Source: Hawksworthiomyces lignivorus (taxonomy: Eukaryota; Ascomycota; Sordariomycetes; Ophiostomatales; Ophiostomataceae). Taken from it: a stretch of DNA of 64,000 nucleotides. The DNA lies in assembly GCA_002917075.1 (NCBI GenBank), contig NTMA01000123.1:42734-106733 (forward strand), given 5' to 3'. The position numbers and the translations under genes are program-made. Positions 45,149 to 55,912 of this stretch are shown here, in pieces. The notes beneath the pieces were generated by a model. That model was given only the letters and a program-made list of their open reading frames with translations. It searched no databases and was not told where the DNA came from. Numbering within the stretch: the stretch's first letter is position 1; each line of letters starts with the position of its first letter.

Positions 45149-47730
45149 ATGCCGGCTATCCAACAACCCTTGCCGAGCTCCAGCCCGGAGGAGCCTCTGG
45201 CGTCGGGGCAGGACGGCGGAGACAGCCGCTCCCTGCCAAAGGGCTACTCTCAGATGAACGACATCCTCGAGGGAAAGGTGCAGCCGGGCAGTTTTGTGCA
45301 CGTCGTGGGGCTCGTCCGAGACGTTCAGCTGCCCATTGCCAGCAGAGGCACAGGTATGGGCATCTTTTGCTGTGTATTTCTTTGAACTTCTTTGATATTT
45401 GTAGAGATTCCCGTGGATTTGTTTTTCCTAATGTGCATTCTGGTCTTGTCCATGCAGATTACAAGATGGCCATAAAAATGTACGACAAGTCTCTGGAGTC
45501 CATCGACAGCACTCTCGCGATACATCTGTTCTGCCCTCAGCAGTTTATGCCTTCTGTAGGCCTAGGTGACGTCGTGCTGATCAGAGCCGCCAAGGTATGT
45601 TCTTGCCTTGCCGTAGGACTATATGGTTTTGTCTCTACGAGTCCATGCTAACCCCGTTATTGCATTGCCGCTGGACAGGTGCAGATGTTTAATAACACAT
45701 ACTCGCTCCTGCGAAACCAGAGCACCACTATCTTCATATACCCGTCCGCGGACATTCTTCCTCTGCCCTTGAGGGCGGCCCCAAACGTGCAGAACTGGGC
45801 CATGAACAAGAAGGAGGCGCGCCCCACGCTGCAGGAACACGAATATGTGTCTTGGCTCTACCACAAAATCGACAAAGGCCTCCTTCCAGACGTCGTCTCG
45901 TTCCAGGACCAGGCTGCAAGGTCCCTTCAGGTCCAAGAAAAGTTCAGCACGCTGCACGGCGTCAAGGAGAAGAGGTTCCACGATCTCACCGTCTCTGTTG
46001 TCATTAAACCGTACGACGCGTCTTCCTATGTTGCTCTCTGGGTCACCGACTACACGGAGAACCCGCTCTTTAAAGAATTTCCTCTGCCCGGCACGGAAAA
46101 CGACGGCTACCACCAGGTTGGAGACCGTCTCGCATACCTGACCAAATACGGCAGCGACACGGTCAAAAAGACGCCAGAGTGGCCTGGCCCGTTTGGCAAG
46201 ATGTGCATGCAGGTCCTCTGTTTTGAGCCGAATGCCGACTACATACGCTCCTACGTCAAGGCCGGCGACTGGGTGCGTCTGCGCAATGTGCAGATCAAGA
46301 TGGGTCACGACGGAAACTATCTAGAAGGCTTTCTGCGGGACGACGTCAACTACGGCTCTCCGGTCCGCGTCGAGCGCATAAATACGTCGGACCTCGACCA
46401 CGACACCGTCGATCCGCGGTATAAAGAGGCCCTGCGGCGCAAGAGGACCTACGAGAAGAACATCAGGTTGGCGCGGAACAAGAGAAAGGCCCCTGATGAG
46501 AAGCCGGGTGAGGCGAGGTCAGATACGTCCAAGCAGCGGCGGAAACACAGAAGAGCTGAAAAACAGCGGCAGCAGATGAACCAGGACCAGGCCCTAAATG
46601 AAGACGAGGAAGCGCCAGACGGAGCGCAGCGCCAGCCTCGGCCACTCTTGGCGCCGGATCTCAACACTGCGATCGTCTCCAATCATCAAGACCAGCCGGC
46701 CACGCCATTGTCTGCTGTTCTGGCGCCTGCCGAGTACGCGCTCCAGAGCGACGGCCAGGACCAGCCGACAGAGCGCCGGCTGCCGTTTGCCAACGTCTGC
46801 TTCCGCGCGCAGGTCCGCGTGGTGGATTTCCTGCCGACGCGCCTAGAAGATTTTGCCGTCGGCCGGAAGGCCTCAGAGTACGACATCTTGTCGGACAACG
46901 ACGGCGGAGGCGGCGGCGACGGCGACGGCAGCGAATCAGGCTTGTCGTCGTCGTCAGATGAGGACGACGACGGCACGCGCGGCACGCTCAACAAACACGT
47001 GGGTGAGCGCACGTGGGAGTGGCGGTTTGCCCTGCTACTTGAGGATGCCACGCCGCTATCGGCAGAAGAGCCCAGCGACGGTGTGGCAGCAGCAGGAGCA
47101 GCAGGGGCAGAACCCGCTTCTTCGGCTCCCCGCACGCCTGCCCGGATCTGGGTCGTCGTCGACAACACCGAGGCGCAGATGCTGACGGGCCTGAACGCCT
47201 GCGAGCTGCGGCGCGACAAGCGGACCTTGTTCGAGCTCCGCGAGAAGATGTTCCTGCTGTGGGGAAACCTGGAGGAGATCCGGCGGCGGGCGGCCACCGC
47301 TGCGCAGAAGGCCAAGGCCGCCGAGCGCAAGGCGGCCCAGGAGCGCCAGCAGCTGCAGAAGCAGCGCGAGCTGCAAGAGCTGCAGAAGCAGCGCGCCGCC
47401 CAGCACGGTGCTGCGCTCGGCAGGTACCCGGCGCCGGCCGACTCGTCCGACGGCGAGGAGGAGCGCGCCGGGCAGCTGACACCAAGCACAAAGCAACCGC
47501 AGCAGCAGCAGCAGCAGCAGCAGCAGGTGACCCCACCGCTCTCCCAGAGCGACGACGCATCGGCGGCGGCGGCGGAGCGGCCAATAAGCAACCGGCCGTT
47601 CATCTGCTGTGTGCGACAGTACGGCATCCGGGTGCGGTCCGAGGACAAGGACGGGGAAGAGAGCGGCAGCCGCAGGCATGTCTGGCAGCAGATGTTTGGG
47701 CTGTTCGGAACGAAGATAGCTAATGTATAA
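45149..47730 (+). CDS. POT1: Protection of telomeres protein 1 (POT1)
   Basis: Three exons (45149-45353, 45458-45594, 45679-47730) give about 797 residues. The first OB-fold (Telo_bind/ssDNA type, about residues 35-195) begins QMNDILEGKVQPGSFVHVVGLV and contains YKMAIKMYDKSL and FCPQQFMPSVGLGDVVLIRAAKVQ. A second OB region follows (FHDLTVSVVIKPYD, YVALWVTDYTENPLF, GDWVRLRNVQIKMG), typical of Pot1. The C-terminal half has charged linkers, an acidic Asp/Ser run (about 46900-46990), another conserved fold (RTWEWRFALLLEDATP) and a poly-Gln run (about 47499-47526). Pot1 binds the single-stranded G-rich telomere overhang and controls end protection and telomerase access. Exons 1 and 2 are short but both are needed to complete OB1. 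The long C-terminus should contact the Tpz1/TPP1 partner, by family analogy. Confidence 0.92.
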
Positions 47731-48736
47731 TAATTCACGCAACGAGAAAAGGTACGGAGGACACTAGCGTCCACATTTCCGTCCAGGGTGAGGTTTTTTT
47801 TTTATTCCCAAATATTGTTTAGAAAAGGGGGGTTACAACTGCAGCGAGGCGCTCTCCGGTTTGGTAAAAGACCAATATGATTCTTTCATCTTGTTCCATT
47901 CATGCAGATGATATGATGTAAACAAACATTGTTGGCTGTATATGACTTATAAGGGTCTGGGTATTAAAAAGATATGATTGTTGTTCTACAACAAGATACT
48001 CTCCAGCGAATCACAGACTAAGAGTGTTCGGCTGCTTAGTGAGACAAGTCGACCACAAAAGGCTCTTGTGTCTCTTCTTTCTCCCCCCTCTTACACATTT
48101 CTCTGCCACTCCCGCTCTGGAAGCGATTTGGCCGAGTAGACGAGCATACAAAGGATGAGGCACGAGAAAGTAGGCGTTAATGGAAATAGAAACGAGAAGA
48201 GATACAGAGAGCAGGGAATGAAAAGCAAATGAGGAAAAGAGTCCAGAGACATAAACAAACAGAGAGAAATATTGAAAACAGCCGGCATTCCTCGTTTTGT
48301 GAGCTTTCTGGCTATCCCACAGCACGTAAACGAAATTTTTTATACCCATGGAGCCCTTCCAGATTAGAGACACAACATACACGACACACACGCATAACGC
48401 ATACACACGGAGAGACGCACCAAACAAGAAGGAAAGGAAAAGGAAAATGGAGAGAAAAAAAAAAATGACATGAAAAAAAAAAGAGCAAAACAACGCAGCA
48501 TATGAACAAACCCCAGCCCATCCCGTTCCCATGTCTGGCACCCGCTACCTTTTTTGCGAGCTTTCCTCTCCCGCCGTCCCCCTCACAAGCCAAAAAAACA
48601 GACAGGCAGACAGACAAAGTCAAGACAAAATCACACGGTAAACATTACTGGAGACGCCAGCCCCGCCCCCTTTCTTCTTCTGCCTTGGCGCTTCATCCAC
48701 CACATCCACTGCATCCACCAGTTGATGCGAGCTATC
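47731..48736. other. Convergent 3' spacer POT1 / SCC3
   Basis: About 1 kb with poly-A/T runs and AT-rich patches. No gene or structured element recognised. Confidence 0.5.
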
Positions 48737-51700
48737 TCAGTCGCCTAGAATATCATCGTCGTCGTCGTCGTCCGCGCCGCCCGCGTCGTCCTCGTCCTCG
48801 TCCTCATCTTCGAGCGGCACGTCGATCAGCTCCCGCCGCCGCAGGTCTTCCAGCGTGCCCTCCTCCGGCTCCGGCGTGTCCAGGAGATCGTCCAGCTCGT
48901 CCTGGTCCAGGTCCGCGGCGGGCGTCGGTGCGCCGAGCAGGACCTCTTCCACAGCGAGCGCATTGTGATGGTGGTGGTGCGCAGCCCCTGCTGCCGCCGC
49001 TGCTGCCGCTGCCGTTGGCGCAGGCGTGGCGCCCGTCCGGGAGGAGACGGCAGCCGCCTCTTTGCCCTTGCCCTTGGCAGCAGCGGCGCCACCAGTCTTC
49101 TTGCGATTGTTTGCCAGCAGCAGCTCGGCGGCGCGGTTCTCGTCGAGGAAGGCGACGATCTCCTTGTAGCTGTGGCCCAGCTTGGCCTGGTTGCGCAGCA
49201 GGCGGCGGCGCAGCTTGCCAGCGTGGGCGCCGCCCTGGTCCAGGACGCGGGCCACGATGGCCATGACGTAGTGGCTGGTCAGGTCGCAGAGGGCGCGCTC
49301 GGCCTTGAGCTCGGCGGCGCGGCGGTCCTCGGCGGAGGCGCCCTCGTCGTCCTCGTCGTCCTCGTCGTCGTCCTCGTCCTCCAGCGGGTCCTCGATGGGG
49401 TCCTCGTCGTCGGCCGGGTCGTTGAGCGTCTTCTTGGTCTTCTTGGCGAAGCTGCGCTCGGCGGCGTCGAAGATGGAGACGAGCTCGTTGATCAGGCCGG
49501 CCGGCACCTGGTCGACCAGGCGGCCGAGGCTGACGTACTTGGCCATGGCGGACGGCTGGCTCAGGTTCTTGCGCAGGCTGGCAAACAGCACGTGCAGGTC
49601 GCAGTAGGCGCCCGTGGCGTACAGGCGCAGGTCGTCGTTGTAGCCGCGCGAGGAGAAGGTGTGGACGACGTTCTGGTCAAAGGACCGCTTGAGAATGGCC
49701 AGGCTGTCGACGACGGAGTTGGGAATCTCCGTCTTGGTGCCGATGGCGAGCACCAGCGACCGCATCTTCCACATAAAATAGAACTGGCACGCGCCGATGG
49801 CGTTGGCCGTCAGGCCGTCTTCGATGTTGTCGAGGTCTTCGTCGGGCTCCTCGAACTTGCCGCGGTGGACCGTCTTGACGAGGATGTCGATCGCCGGCGA
49901 GCTGGACTCGGGGCTCGCGCCCTCGGCCTCGAGGACGTCGACGCAGTCCGAGATGGACGCGAGCTTGCTGATCTTGAAGAGCGTGACCGACAGCTCCAGG
50001 GCCAGCGGCGCGCTCAGGCTGCGGCGGGCCGACAGCTCGCACGTCTTGTCAAAGTTCCGCAGCGAGTTGATGACCGTCTCCCACAGCAGCGACACGCGGC
50101 TGTCCACGACCTCTTCCAGCTCCTCGTACTGGCGCGCGTTGAGCAGGGCCGCCGCCGCCTCGGAGACGACCGCCGTGTCGGCGTGCCGCGTGAACTGGGT
50201 GCAGATCTCGTCCAGCAGGCCGTCAAAGGTGGCCGTGTCCTGCCGCAGCTGCTGGAACACCTCGAGGTTCAGCGAGTGCTGCAGCCGCAGAACGATCACG
50301 GCGGTGGCCGGCTCGGCGCCGAATTTGCGGAGCAGCTGTGGTATCAGGGCGGCCAGCTGGAGGGTGGCGGCTTCCGAGGTCTCGGCAGCGGCGTCGCCCG
50401 CGCCGGCCGTGTCCGGCTTGCCAAACCGCTTCTTGAACCGCTCGCTCTCGCCGCCTGGCGCCAGGCTCGCCTTGGCTGCGGCAGCGAGAATCTCCAGCAG
50501 GATGGCCTCCTCGTTGTCGCCCGGCGCAACGGCGGTGCGGAAGGTCTGGTCTGCGGACCGCGCTTTGCTGCGGCCGCCGCGGCCCTTTGGCTCGACGCTG
50601 TGGTCGTACAGGAGATAGCCGGCCAGGATCTCCCAGTTGGTGATCTCGGGGATCCTGTCGACCAGCACCTGGGTGGCCAGCGCCAGCCGGCTCGTCTCCG
50701 GGACCACGGCGCTGGCGACCTCAGCGGCCACGTCTAGGCCGGACATGGTGGGCTCTGACTGCTCGGCGCCCAGCTGCAGCTCGTAGGCAGAAACGGTGTT
50801 TGCGAGGCTCTTGACGTTGATCCAGTCCCGCCTTGGCGCGTCAAACTGGCCGGTCTTGCTGGCGCCCCGGCCAAAGAGCTCGTGCATGACCTCCTCGCCG
50901 CCGACCTCCTCGAGCTTGATGGCGGCAAACTCGCGGACGCAGTCGGCAAAGAAGTTGACCGCAGCTCGCCGTATCCGCAGCTCGGCATCGAAAATGAGCC
51001 GGCCGATCGCGTCGATCTCGTCTGGATCCAGCAGACCGGCCGGCCGCAGCTGCTCGACGACGGCGATGGCCGTTACGCGAACACCGATGTCGGCATCTTT
51101 TGTGGCCATCTCGATGAGGCGAGACCGGAACCGGTCGATAAAGTGGCCCATCTTGCTGGCGTCGCGCCGGAAGACGCGGGCAAGCTGCTTGAGGACCTCT
51201 TGGCGGGTCGTGGGGTTGCTGTCCGAGAGCATCCAGCCGAGGTACCGCAGGTACTCGGGCTGCATGTAGACGGCGGGGAGGGTCCAGACCCAGGAGCCGA
51301 GGGCCTCGACGCACTCGGTGCGGATGCGCGGGTCGACGTCGCGGTAGCGGTGCACAAAGACGGTGTCGAAGAATTCCTTCATCAGCTCGGCGGCGCGCTC
51401 GCGGTTGCCGCCGGCTTCGCGCAGGTTGCTCTCGAATGCGGTGAGGCGCGAGTCTTTTCCCTTGGCGCGCCCGTTGCGGCTCTTCTGGCTCTCGACCTGC
51501 TGCGTCATCTTGTTGATGCGCTCGTCGAGCTTCTTAGCGACGTCGACCAGAGCTGCCAGCATCGCGAGCGCCACGGTCGTGGCGGTGTGGCGGAAGGGAC
51601 GCAGAGTCGAGGAGGACATGGACGCTACCCAGCGCACGACGTTTTCCATGATCTCAGGCTGGCTGTAGAGCATCTCGGTCTCGTGCAGGACGTTGATGAA

Positions 51701-52794
51701 CGCGTGGAAGAACTGCACAAGCAGCTCGCGGAAGGACTTGGTCGACCGCGCCTTGGCGATCAGAGGATACTCGGTAATTTTTTGCTACAGCAGGACAGAA
51801 GTCAGCAAAACGCGCCGTAATGCTCTTAAATGAGATGCAGAGAAAGAAAAAAAAGAAAAGAAAAAGAAAAAAAAAAAGCGCCACTCACGTCTTCATAGAT
51901 GCTCTGCAGTTCTGTAAGCCGATTTGAGCAATTGTCGGGGTCGTTGATGTCGTCTTCTGTCACGTGGTGATCGCAACCGGCAGCAGACAGGATGCAGTTG
52001 ACCAGGTCTGCCACGGCCTCCTGGTTGTTGTTCTGGTATCGTTCATACCACCGGGCGGCAACATCGTCGCTGTCATCGCCAGAAGAGAAAATATCGGCTA
52101 TTACGCCGTGTTAGATCAGAAAAGACAAGACCCAACAAGCCTTAACAGCCTCCCAGTAAATTTAAGATATGAGGGGGGGAGATAGGAAACCTGCTCTCGG
52201 CCTCCCCTCCCCCTCTTCCCTCTTCCCTCTTCCGAGTCACGCCAGCGGAAACCCCCCCTCTCCCACGCAAAAGAATAAAGAGAAAGCAAGAGTAAAAAAA
52301 AAAAGATACGTACCATACAGCGGACTGCCGTGGTCGCCGTCTGTCTCGACGGTGACGCGGACAGATTTCTTTGGCCGGCTGGGCAGGCTGGCGGCGTGGT
52401 TCGCGGAACCGTTGAGCTTGGGCTTTTTGGCGGCGCGCTTGGCGGCGGACGCCGATGGCGCGCCGGCGGTCCGCCGCTTGGCGCGAGCGCGTCGGCGGCT
52501 GCTGGGCGCCTTTCCGGCGTCGTCGTCATCATCGTCGTCATCGTCGTCGTCGTCTTCCGCGTCTTCGTCGTTATCGTCGTCAGCGTCGCTGTCGAGGGCA
52601 CCGTCGCCCTCGACGTCCTCGCCGTCGCCTTCGCCGCCGCGGTCGCCTGTGGGCCGTTTGCGCTTGACGGCCTGGGTCGCCTCGGACAGGTATTTGCTGG
52701 GGGGCCGCACGACGCGTCCGGATCGGCGTTGCGAGGCGGCCGTCGCGGTCTCGCCTTGGCCGCCCGTGGCGGAGTCGTCTGTGGGATCGCTCAT
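48737..52794 (-). CDS. SCC3: Cohesin subunit SCC3 (STAG/Psc3)
   Basis: Three exons (52794-52314, 52097-51889, 51784-48737) give about 1,245 residues, the normal size for this family. The N-terminal 160 residues are disordered, basic then acidic, with a long Asp run (about 52500-52570). The STAG core begins SGDDSDDVAARWYERYQ, LVNCILSAAGCDHHV and LLVQFFHAFINVLHETEM. It continues with the SCD region (FVHRYRDVDPRIRTECVEALGSW, written here only by FVHRYRDVDPRIR and CVEALGSW), YLGWMLSD and HEAT-like helices. The C-terminus is Ala/Gly/His-rich and ends acidic (DDDDDDILGD). Scc3 binds the kleisin Scc1/Rad21 and DNA to load and hold the cohesin ring for sister-chromatid cohesion. The gene converges on POT1. 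The start was chosen at MSDPTDDS, the first ATG of the open frame. Confidence 0.95.
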
Positions 52795-52884
52795 GATAGA
52801 GAGGGGCGGACTCGATTGATTCGCCAAAAACCAAGAACACGCGGACAGAGAAAACAAAAAGAAGAAAAATAGAGTTCGCTATCG

Positions 52885-52903
52885 TCGCGCGCAAAACGCG
52901 CGC
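52885..52903. promoter_or_regulatory. SCC3: Candidate MBF/E2F-like site in the SCC3 promoter
   Basis: The sequence TCGCGCGCAAAACGCGCGC lies about 90-110 bases upstream of the SCC3 ATG. It has GC arms around AAAA and contains GCGCAAAA, like half of an E2F site, and ACGCG, the core of MBF sites. Cohesin genes are induced at G1/S in yeasts through such sites. Use here is inference. Confidence 0.3.
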
Positions 52904-53075
52904 AGAATGAACAGCGGATGTGGAGACAGCGGCGCGTGTTTTGGGGGTTTTTGATCGTCTCTCTCTGTATTATTATTTTTATTTTTTTCCGGAAGAGGCG
53001 TCTAAGAGTTCGAATTGAAGACAGGTGGTGGTGATGGAGATACGCCAAAGGGGAAGGGGGGGCACTTGCTCACGG

Positions 53076-53148
53076 TAAATAAAAAATATTAAAATAAAAT
53101 GTGAAAATAAAATCATAAAATAATTAAATAATAAAATACTGCTAAAAT
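53076..53148. other. Very AT-rich block
   Basis: About 70 bases of runs such as AATAAAAAATATTAAAATA with only a few G or C bases, next to GC-richer DNA. It could be a nucleosome-free region, a replication-start-like easily melted element, or simple sequence. Nothing specific supports any of these. Confidence 0.5.
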
Positions 53149-53290
53149 GTCGCGTCGCTGCACAAAACGGTAGGCGCGAACCCTCTTCGCAGCGCTCTTT
53201 CGCTCTTTCCCCGTTTTTGAGGGGGGGTGCTAAGGTGCTAAAAGGAAAGCGAGGGAAGGCGCAATTTACGGGCGGCCATTAGCTTACATC

Positions 53291-53324
53291 CGTCTAATGA
53301 CTTTAGACGTGTTAAGACGTGTTA
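53291..53324 (+). repeat. Small hairpin overlapping a tandem 10-mer
   Basis: CGTCTAA-tgact-TTAGACG (53291-53309) is a perfect 7-base inverted repeat. Its right arm overlaps two perfect tandem copies of AGACGTGTTA (53305-53324). No gene lies near it. Confidence 0.8.
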
Positions 53325-54544
53325 CGGTGGGAAAGAAGCATACGACCATACGACATAATATGCTTACTTGCACTTCGTAATATGCGCTGACACAGGAGTC
53401 TCTGCCTGAGGCATCTTTCGCGCACTCGCGTACTCGCATACTCGCATGGACCGGGGACTCTCGCTGTAAGTACCCCGCGCTGCTCGTTGGCTGCCACGCT
53501 GAGAGTGGGTCTGACGCTAACTACATACCTATTAGTACTTGCTCAGGCACAGACAATGACTAATCTGCTCGCAAGCCTAAGCCTGCGCCAGCGCGTGTCG
53601 CCGTTTGCCCTACAGAGAAATACAGCATGACGCAGCACTAACACCGCGATTTAGCGTCCATGGCCAAAACAGAGGCAAACAACGAAACAGTGAAGCTCGC
53701 CACTCCGTAGACAGATATGCACATACGACTACTTGTACCGTCAGCCAGTGGAGGGCTTTTTATCGCCACAGAGGCTACCGCTCGAGCGAGTCAAGGTAAA
53801 GAGAAGGTGAGCGAACAAGCCGTGGAGAAATTTGTAGAAAGCCAGCATAGCTAAGAGTGCTTGCAAAGAGAGAGGATCTCGCAGAAGAGCTTGGCGATGC
53901 CAAGGTGCCTCAACGAAACGATCTAGTTTTGTGTCTTGCGAGAGCCGCCCGTTTTCTACAAATCCCGGTTCGCCAACTGCGGGAATCTGCCGTCCTAAAG
54001 TAAGGAATGTGGCACATCCCGTCTGCCGCGTTGTATTGCAGTTTCTGGCGCAGGTGTGCAAAGGCATGAACTTGGTGGTAATGGGTGGCATCCTTCCATC
54101 TCCTCTGCACTATACGTCAGATCAAAGAGCTAAATAGCTGCAATTGTTGTGTAATCTTCTATTTTTTTTTTTTGTTTCTTTTTAGTTTGATTTGTCTTTT
54201 GGGTCTCATCTGTTCATATGCAAGTATAATGCCCCTGTCCCCAATGCAGTATGTGATGTAAGATACAAAGAGCGAGCGGAAAGCAAGAGAAGTGTGGGGA
54301 AGAAAACGAGGGATGGGGAATGAATGCAAAATAAGGAAGGGGGAAGTAATAAAGAAATAGAAGAGGATATAATAGTATCAAGAAGACATAAACAAGATCA
54401 AAACGTAGTTGAGCGAAGGGGATGACAAGACTGGATGGGGGAAAGTCGGAGACGGAACGAAGGAGATTTGGGGCAGACGGTCCCTGATTATCCCTACACA
54501 ATTCTTCTGCTTTTATTAATTTTTTTTTAACCTTCAACTCTCTT

Positions 54545-55912
54545 TCACGCCAGCCGCAGGACCACCTTGCCGCGGACGTGCCCGCTGCGGGCCTTTGCGA
54601 AGGCGGCCTCGTGCTGGTCGAGCTGGAAGGCCGAGTCGAAGGCGGCCTTGACGGCGCCGAGCTCGACGAGGTCGGTGATGGCCTGCAGCTGGACGGGGTC
54701 GGCGCGCACGACAAAGAAGACGCTCTTGACGTCCATGCCCACGCCGGCGTCCGGCCGGTAGCGGTCGGCCGGCTCGGCCACGCCCACCACGGTGCCGCCG
54801 TGGCGCGCGCTGGTCCAAGCGCGCCGCAGCGCCGCCTCGCCGCCCACGCAGTCGACGACCAGGTCATACTTGTCGCTGCTGCTGCCGCCGTAGCCGTAGC
54901 GCGCGGCGGTCGACGACTGCGAGCTAGACCGCGCCAGCCCGCCGGGCCCTTGCGGCACGGGCGAGCTGCGCCCGCTGCCGGGGCCGCTGCTCACCGCTGC
55001 TGCTGCCGCCGCCGCTGCCGCCGCCGCCGCGCCCGCAGCGCTGCTGCCCCCTCCGCCGAACCCGCTCCCGACGCTCCGCACCGCCGTGTAGTCCACCACG
55101 CGGTGCGCGCCCAGGCTGCGCACAAAGTCGACGTTGGCGGGGCCGCACGTGCCCGTGACGTGGCCCACGCCCGCCAGCCGCGCCAGCTGCACCGCCCACA
55201 GCCCCACGCCGCCGGCGGCCGCCGTCACCAGCACCCGCTTGCTGGCGTTGGCGTCGAGGTCGCCGCCCACGACCAGGCTGCGCGGGCGGTGGTGGCTCAT
55301 CGACGACGACGTCGTCGGCCGCGACGTCGGTTGTTGTTGTTGTTGTTGTTGTTGTATCTGCTGTTGTTGTTGTTGTAGCTGCTGCAGCGCCGGGTGGTGG
55401 TGCGACGACTGCGACGACGACGTCGACAGCGGCGGCGGCGGCGACGGCGGCGACGCCGCCGCAATGGGGCCGTCCGGCAGCGTCAGCCCGCCGTGCACAA
55501 ATAGCGCCTGCCACGCAGTCAGCGCCGACAGCGGCACCGTCGCCGCCTCCTCCCACGACAGGTTCTCCGGCTTCTGCACCATCTCCTCCGTCCGCACTAT
55601 CGTATACTCGCGGGCGTTGCCCGGCCGGTCGAACCCCGTGCGCGCGTAGATCTCCGTGCCCGGCTGGAACGGCGAGTCCCGCGGCGCCAGCACCACCGTC
55701 CCCGACACCTCGTAGCCGGGGATCGGGGGGTGAGCCGTGGCTGGCTCCGCCCAGCTCAGCTCGCCGTTGGTGATCGCCACCGCGTGCACCTGCACCAGGT
55801 GCTCGTCGGTGTCCCCTGGTATTGGCACCGGAAGAGTTTCAAGACTGAGCGTTTTGGTTTTCGGGTCGTGCACGAGGGCCAGCATGGTTCGGTCGTCATC
55901 TTCGTCGGCCAT
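54545..55912 (-). CDS. Zinc-free MDR family oxidoreductase (quinone oxidoreductase-like) with low-complexity inserts
   Basis: An uninterrupted 455-residue frame. The catalytic domain shows AITNGELSWAEPA, IPGYEVSGTVVLAP and EIYARTGFDRPGNAREYT. The nucleotide-binding half shows KRVLVTAAAGGVGLWAVQLA (AxxGGVG cofactor motif), LVVDCVGGEAALRRAW and the C-terminal RSGHVRGKVVLRL. The Cys/His zinc ligands of alcohol dehydrogenases are absent, as in NADPH-dependent quinone oxidoreductases and enoyl reductases. Two low-complexity inserts break the fold. The first is a Pro/Ser/His/poly-Gln stretch (about residues 150-215). The second is a Gly/Ala/Ser stretch with about 13 Ala (about 275-345). Typical relatives are about 320-340 residues, and the inserts explain the excess. 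The first contains CAACAA/CAG runs prone to expansion. The substrate is unknown. Confidence 0.82.
   Translation of the reverse strand: MADEDDDRTMLALVHDPKTKTLSLETLPVPIPGDTDEHLVQVHAVAITNGELSWAEPATAHPPIPGYEVSGTVVLAPRDSPFQPGTEIYARTGFDRPGNAREYTIVRTEEMVQKPENLSWEEAATVPLSALTAWQALFVHGGLTLPDGPIAAASPPSPPPPLSTSSSQSSHHHPALQQLQQQQQQIQQQQQQQQPTSRPTTSSSMSHHRPRSLVVGGDLDANASKRVLVTAAAGGVGLWAVQLARLAGVGHVTGTCGPANVDFVRSLGAHRVVDYTAVRSVGSGFGGGGSSAAGAAAAAAAAAAAAVSSGPGSGRSSPVPQGPGGLARSSSQSSTAARYGYGGSSSDKYDLVVDCVGGEAALRRAWTSARHGGTVVGVAEPADRYRPDAGVGMDVKSVFFVVRADPVQLQAITDLVELGAVKAAFDSAFQLDQHEAAFAKARSGHVRGKVVLRLA

Larger units (their letters stand above)
52795..54544. other. Intergenic region with GCGC palindrome, AT-rich block and repeats
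   Basis: About 1.75 kb upstream of SCC3 and downstream of the MDR gene. From the SCC3 side it holds a GC-rich near-palindrome (52885-52903), an A/T block almost free of G and C (53076-53148), and a hairpin plus tandem repeat (53291-53324). Minus-strand open frames of about 116 codons (53741-54091) match nothing known. Confidence 0.5.

Noticed and set aside
48965..50737. 590-codon open frame on the + strand
   Set aside because: It is antisense to SCC3 and arises from GC-rich codon use; composition is V/L/G/A-rich with no family landmark.
53339..53350. CATACGACCATA, identical to the start of fungal 5S rRNA
   Set aside because: Only these 12 bases agree; the following sequence does not continue as 5S rRNA and lacks the internal promoter, so it is at most a fragment and probably chance.
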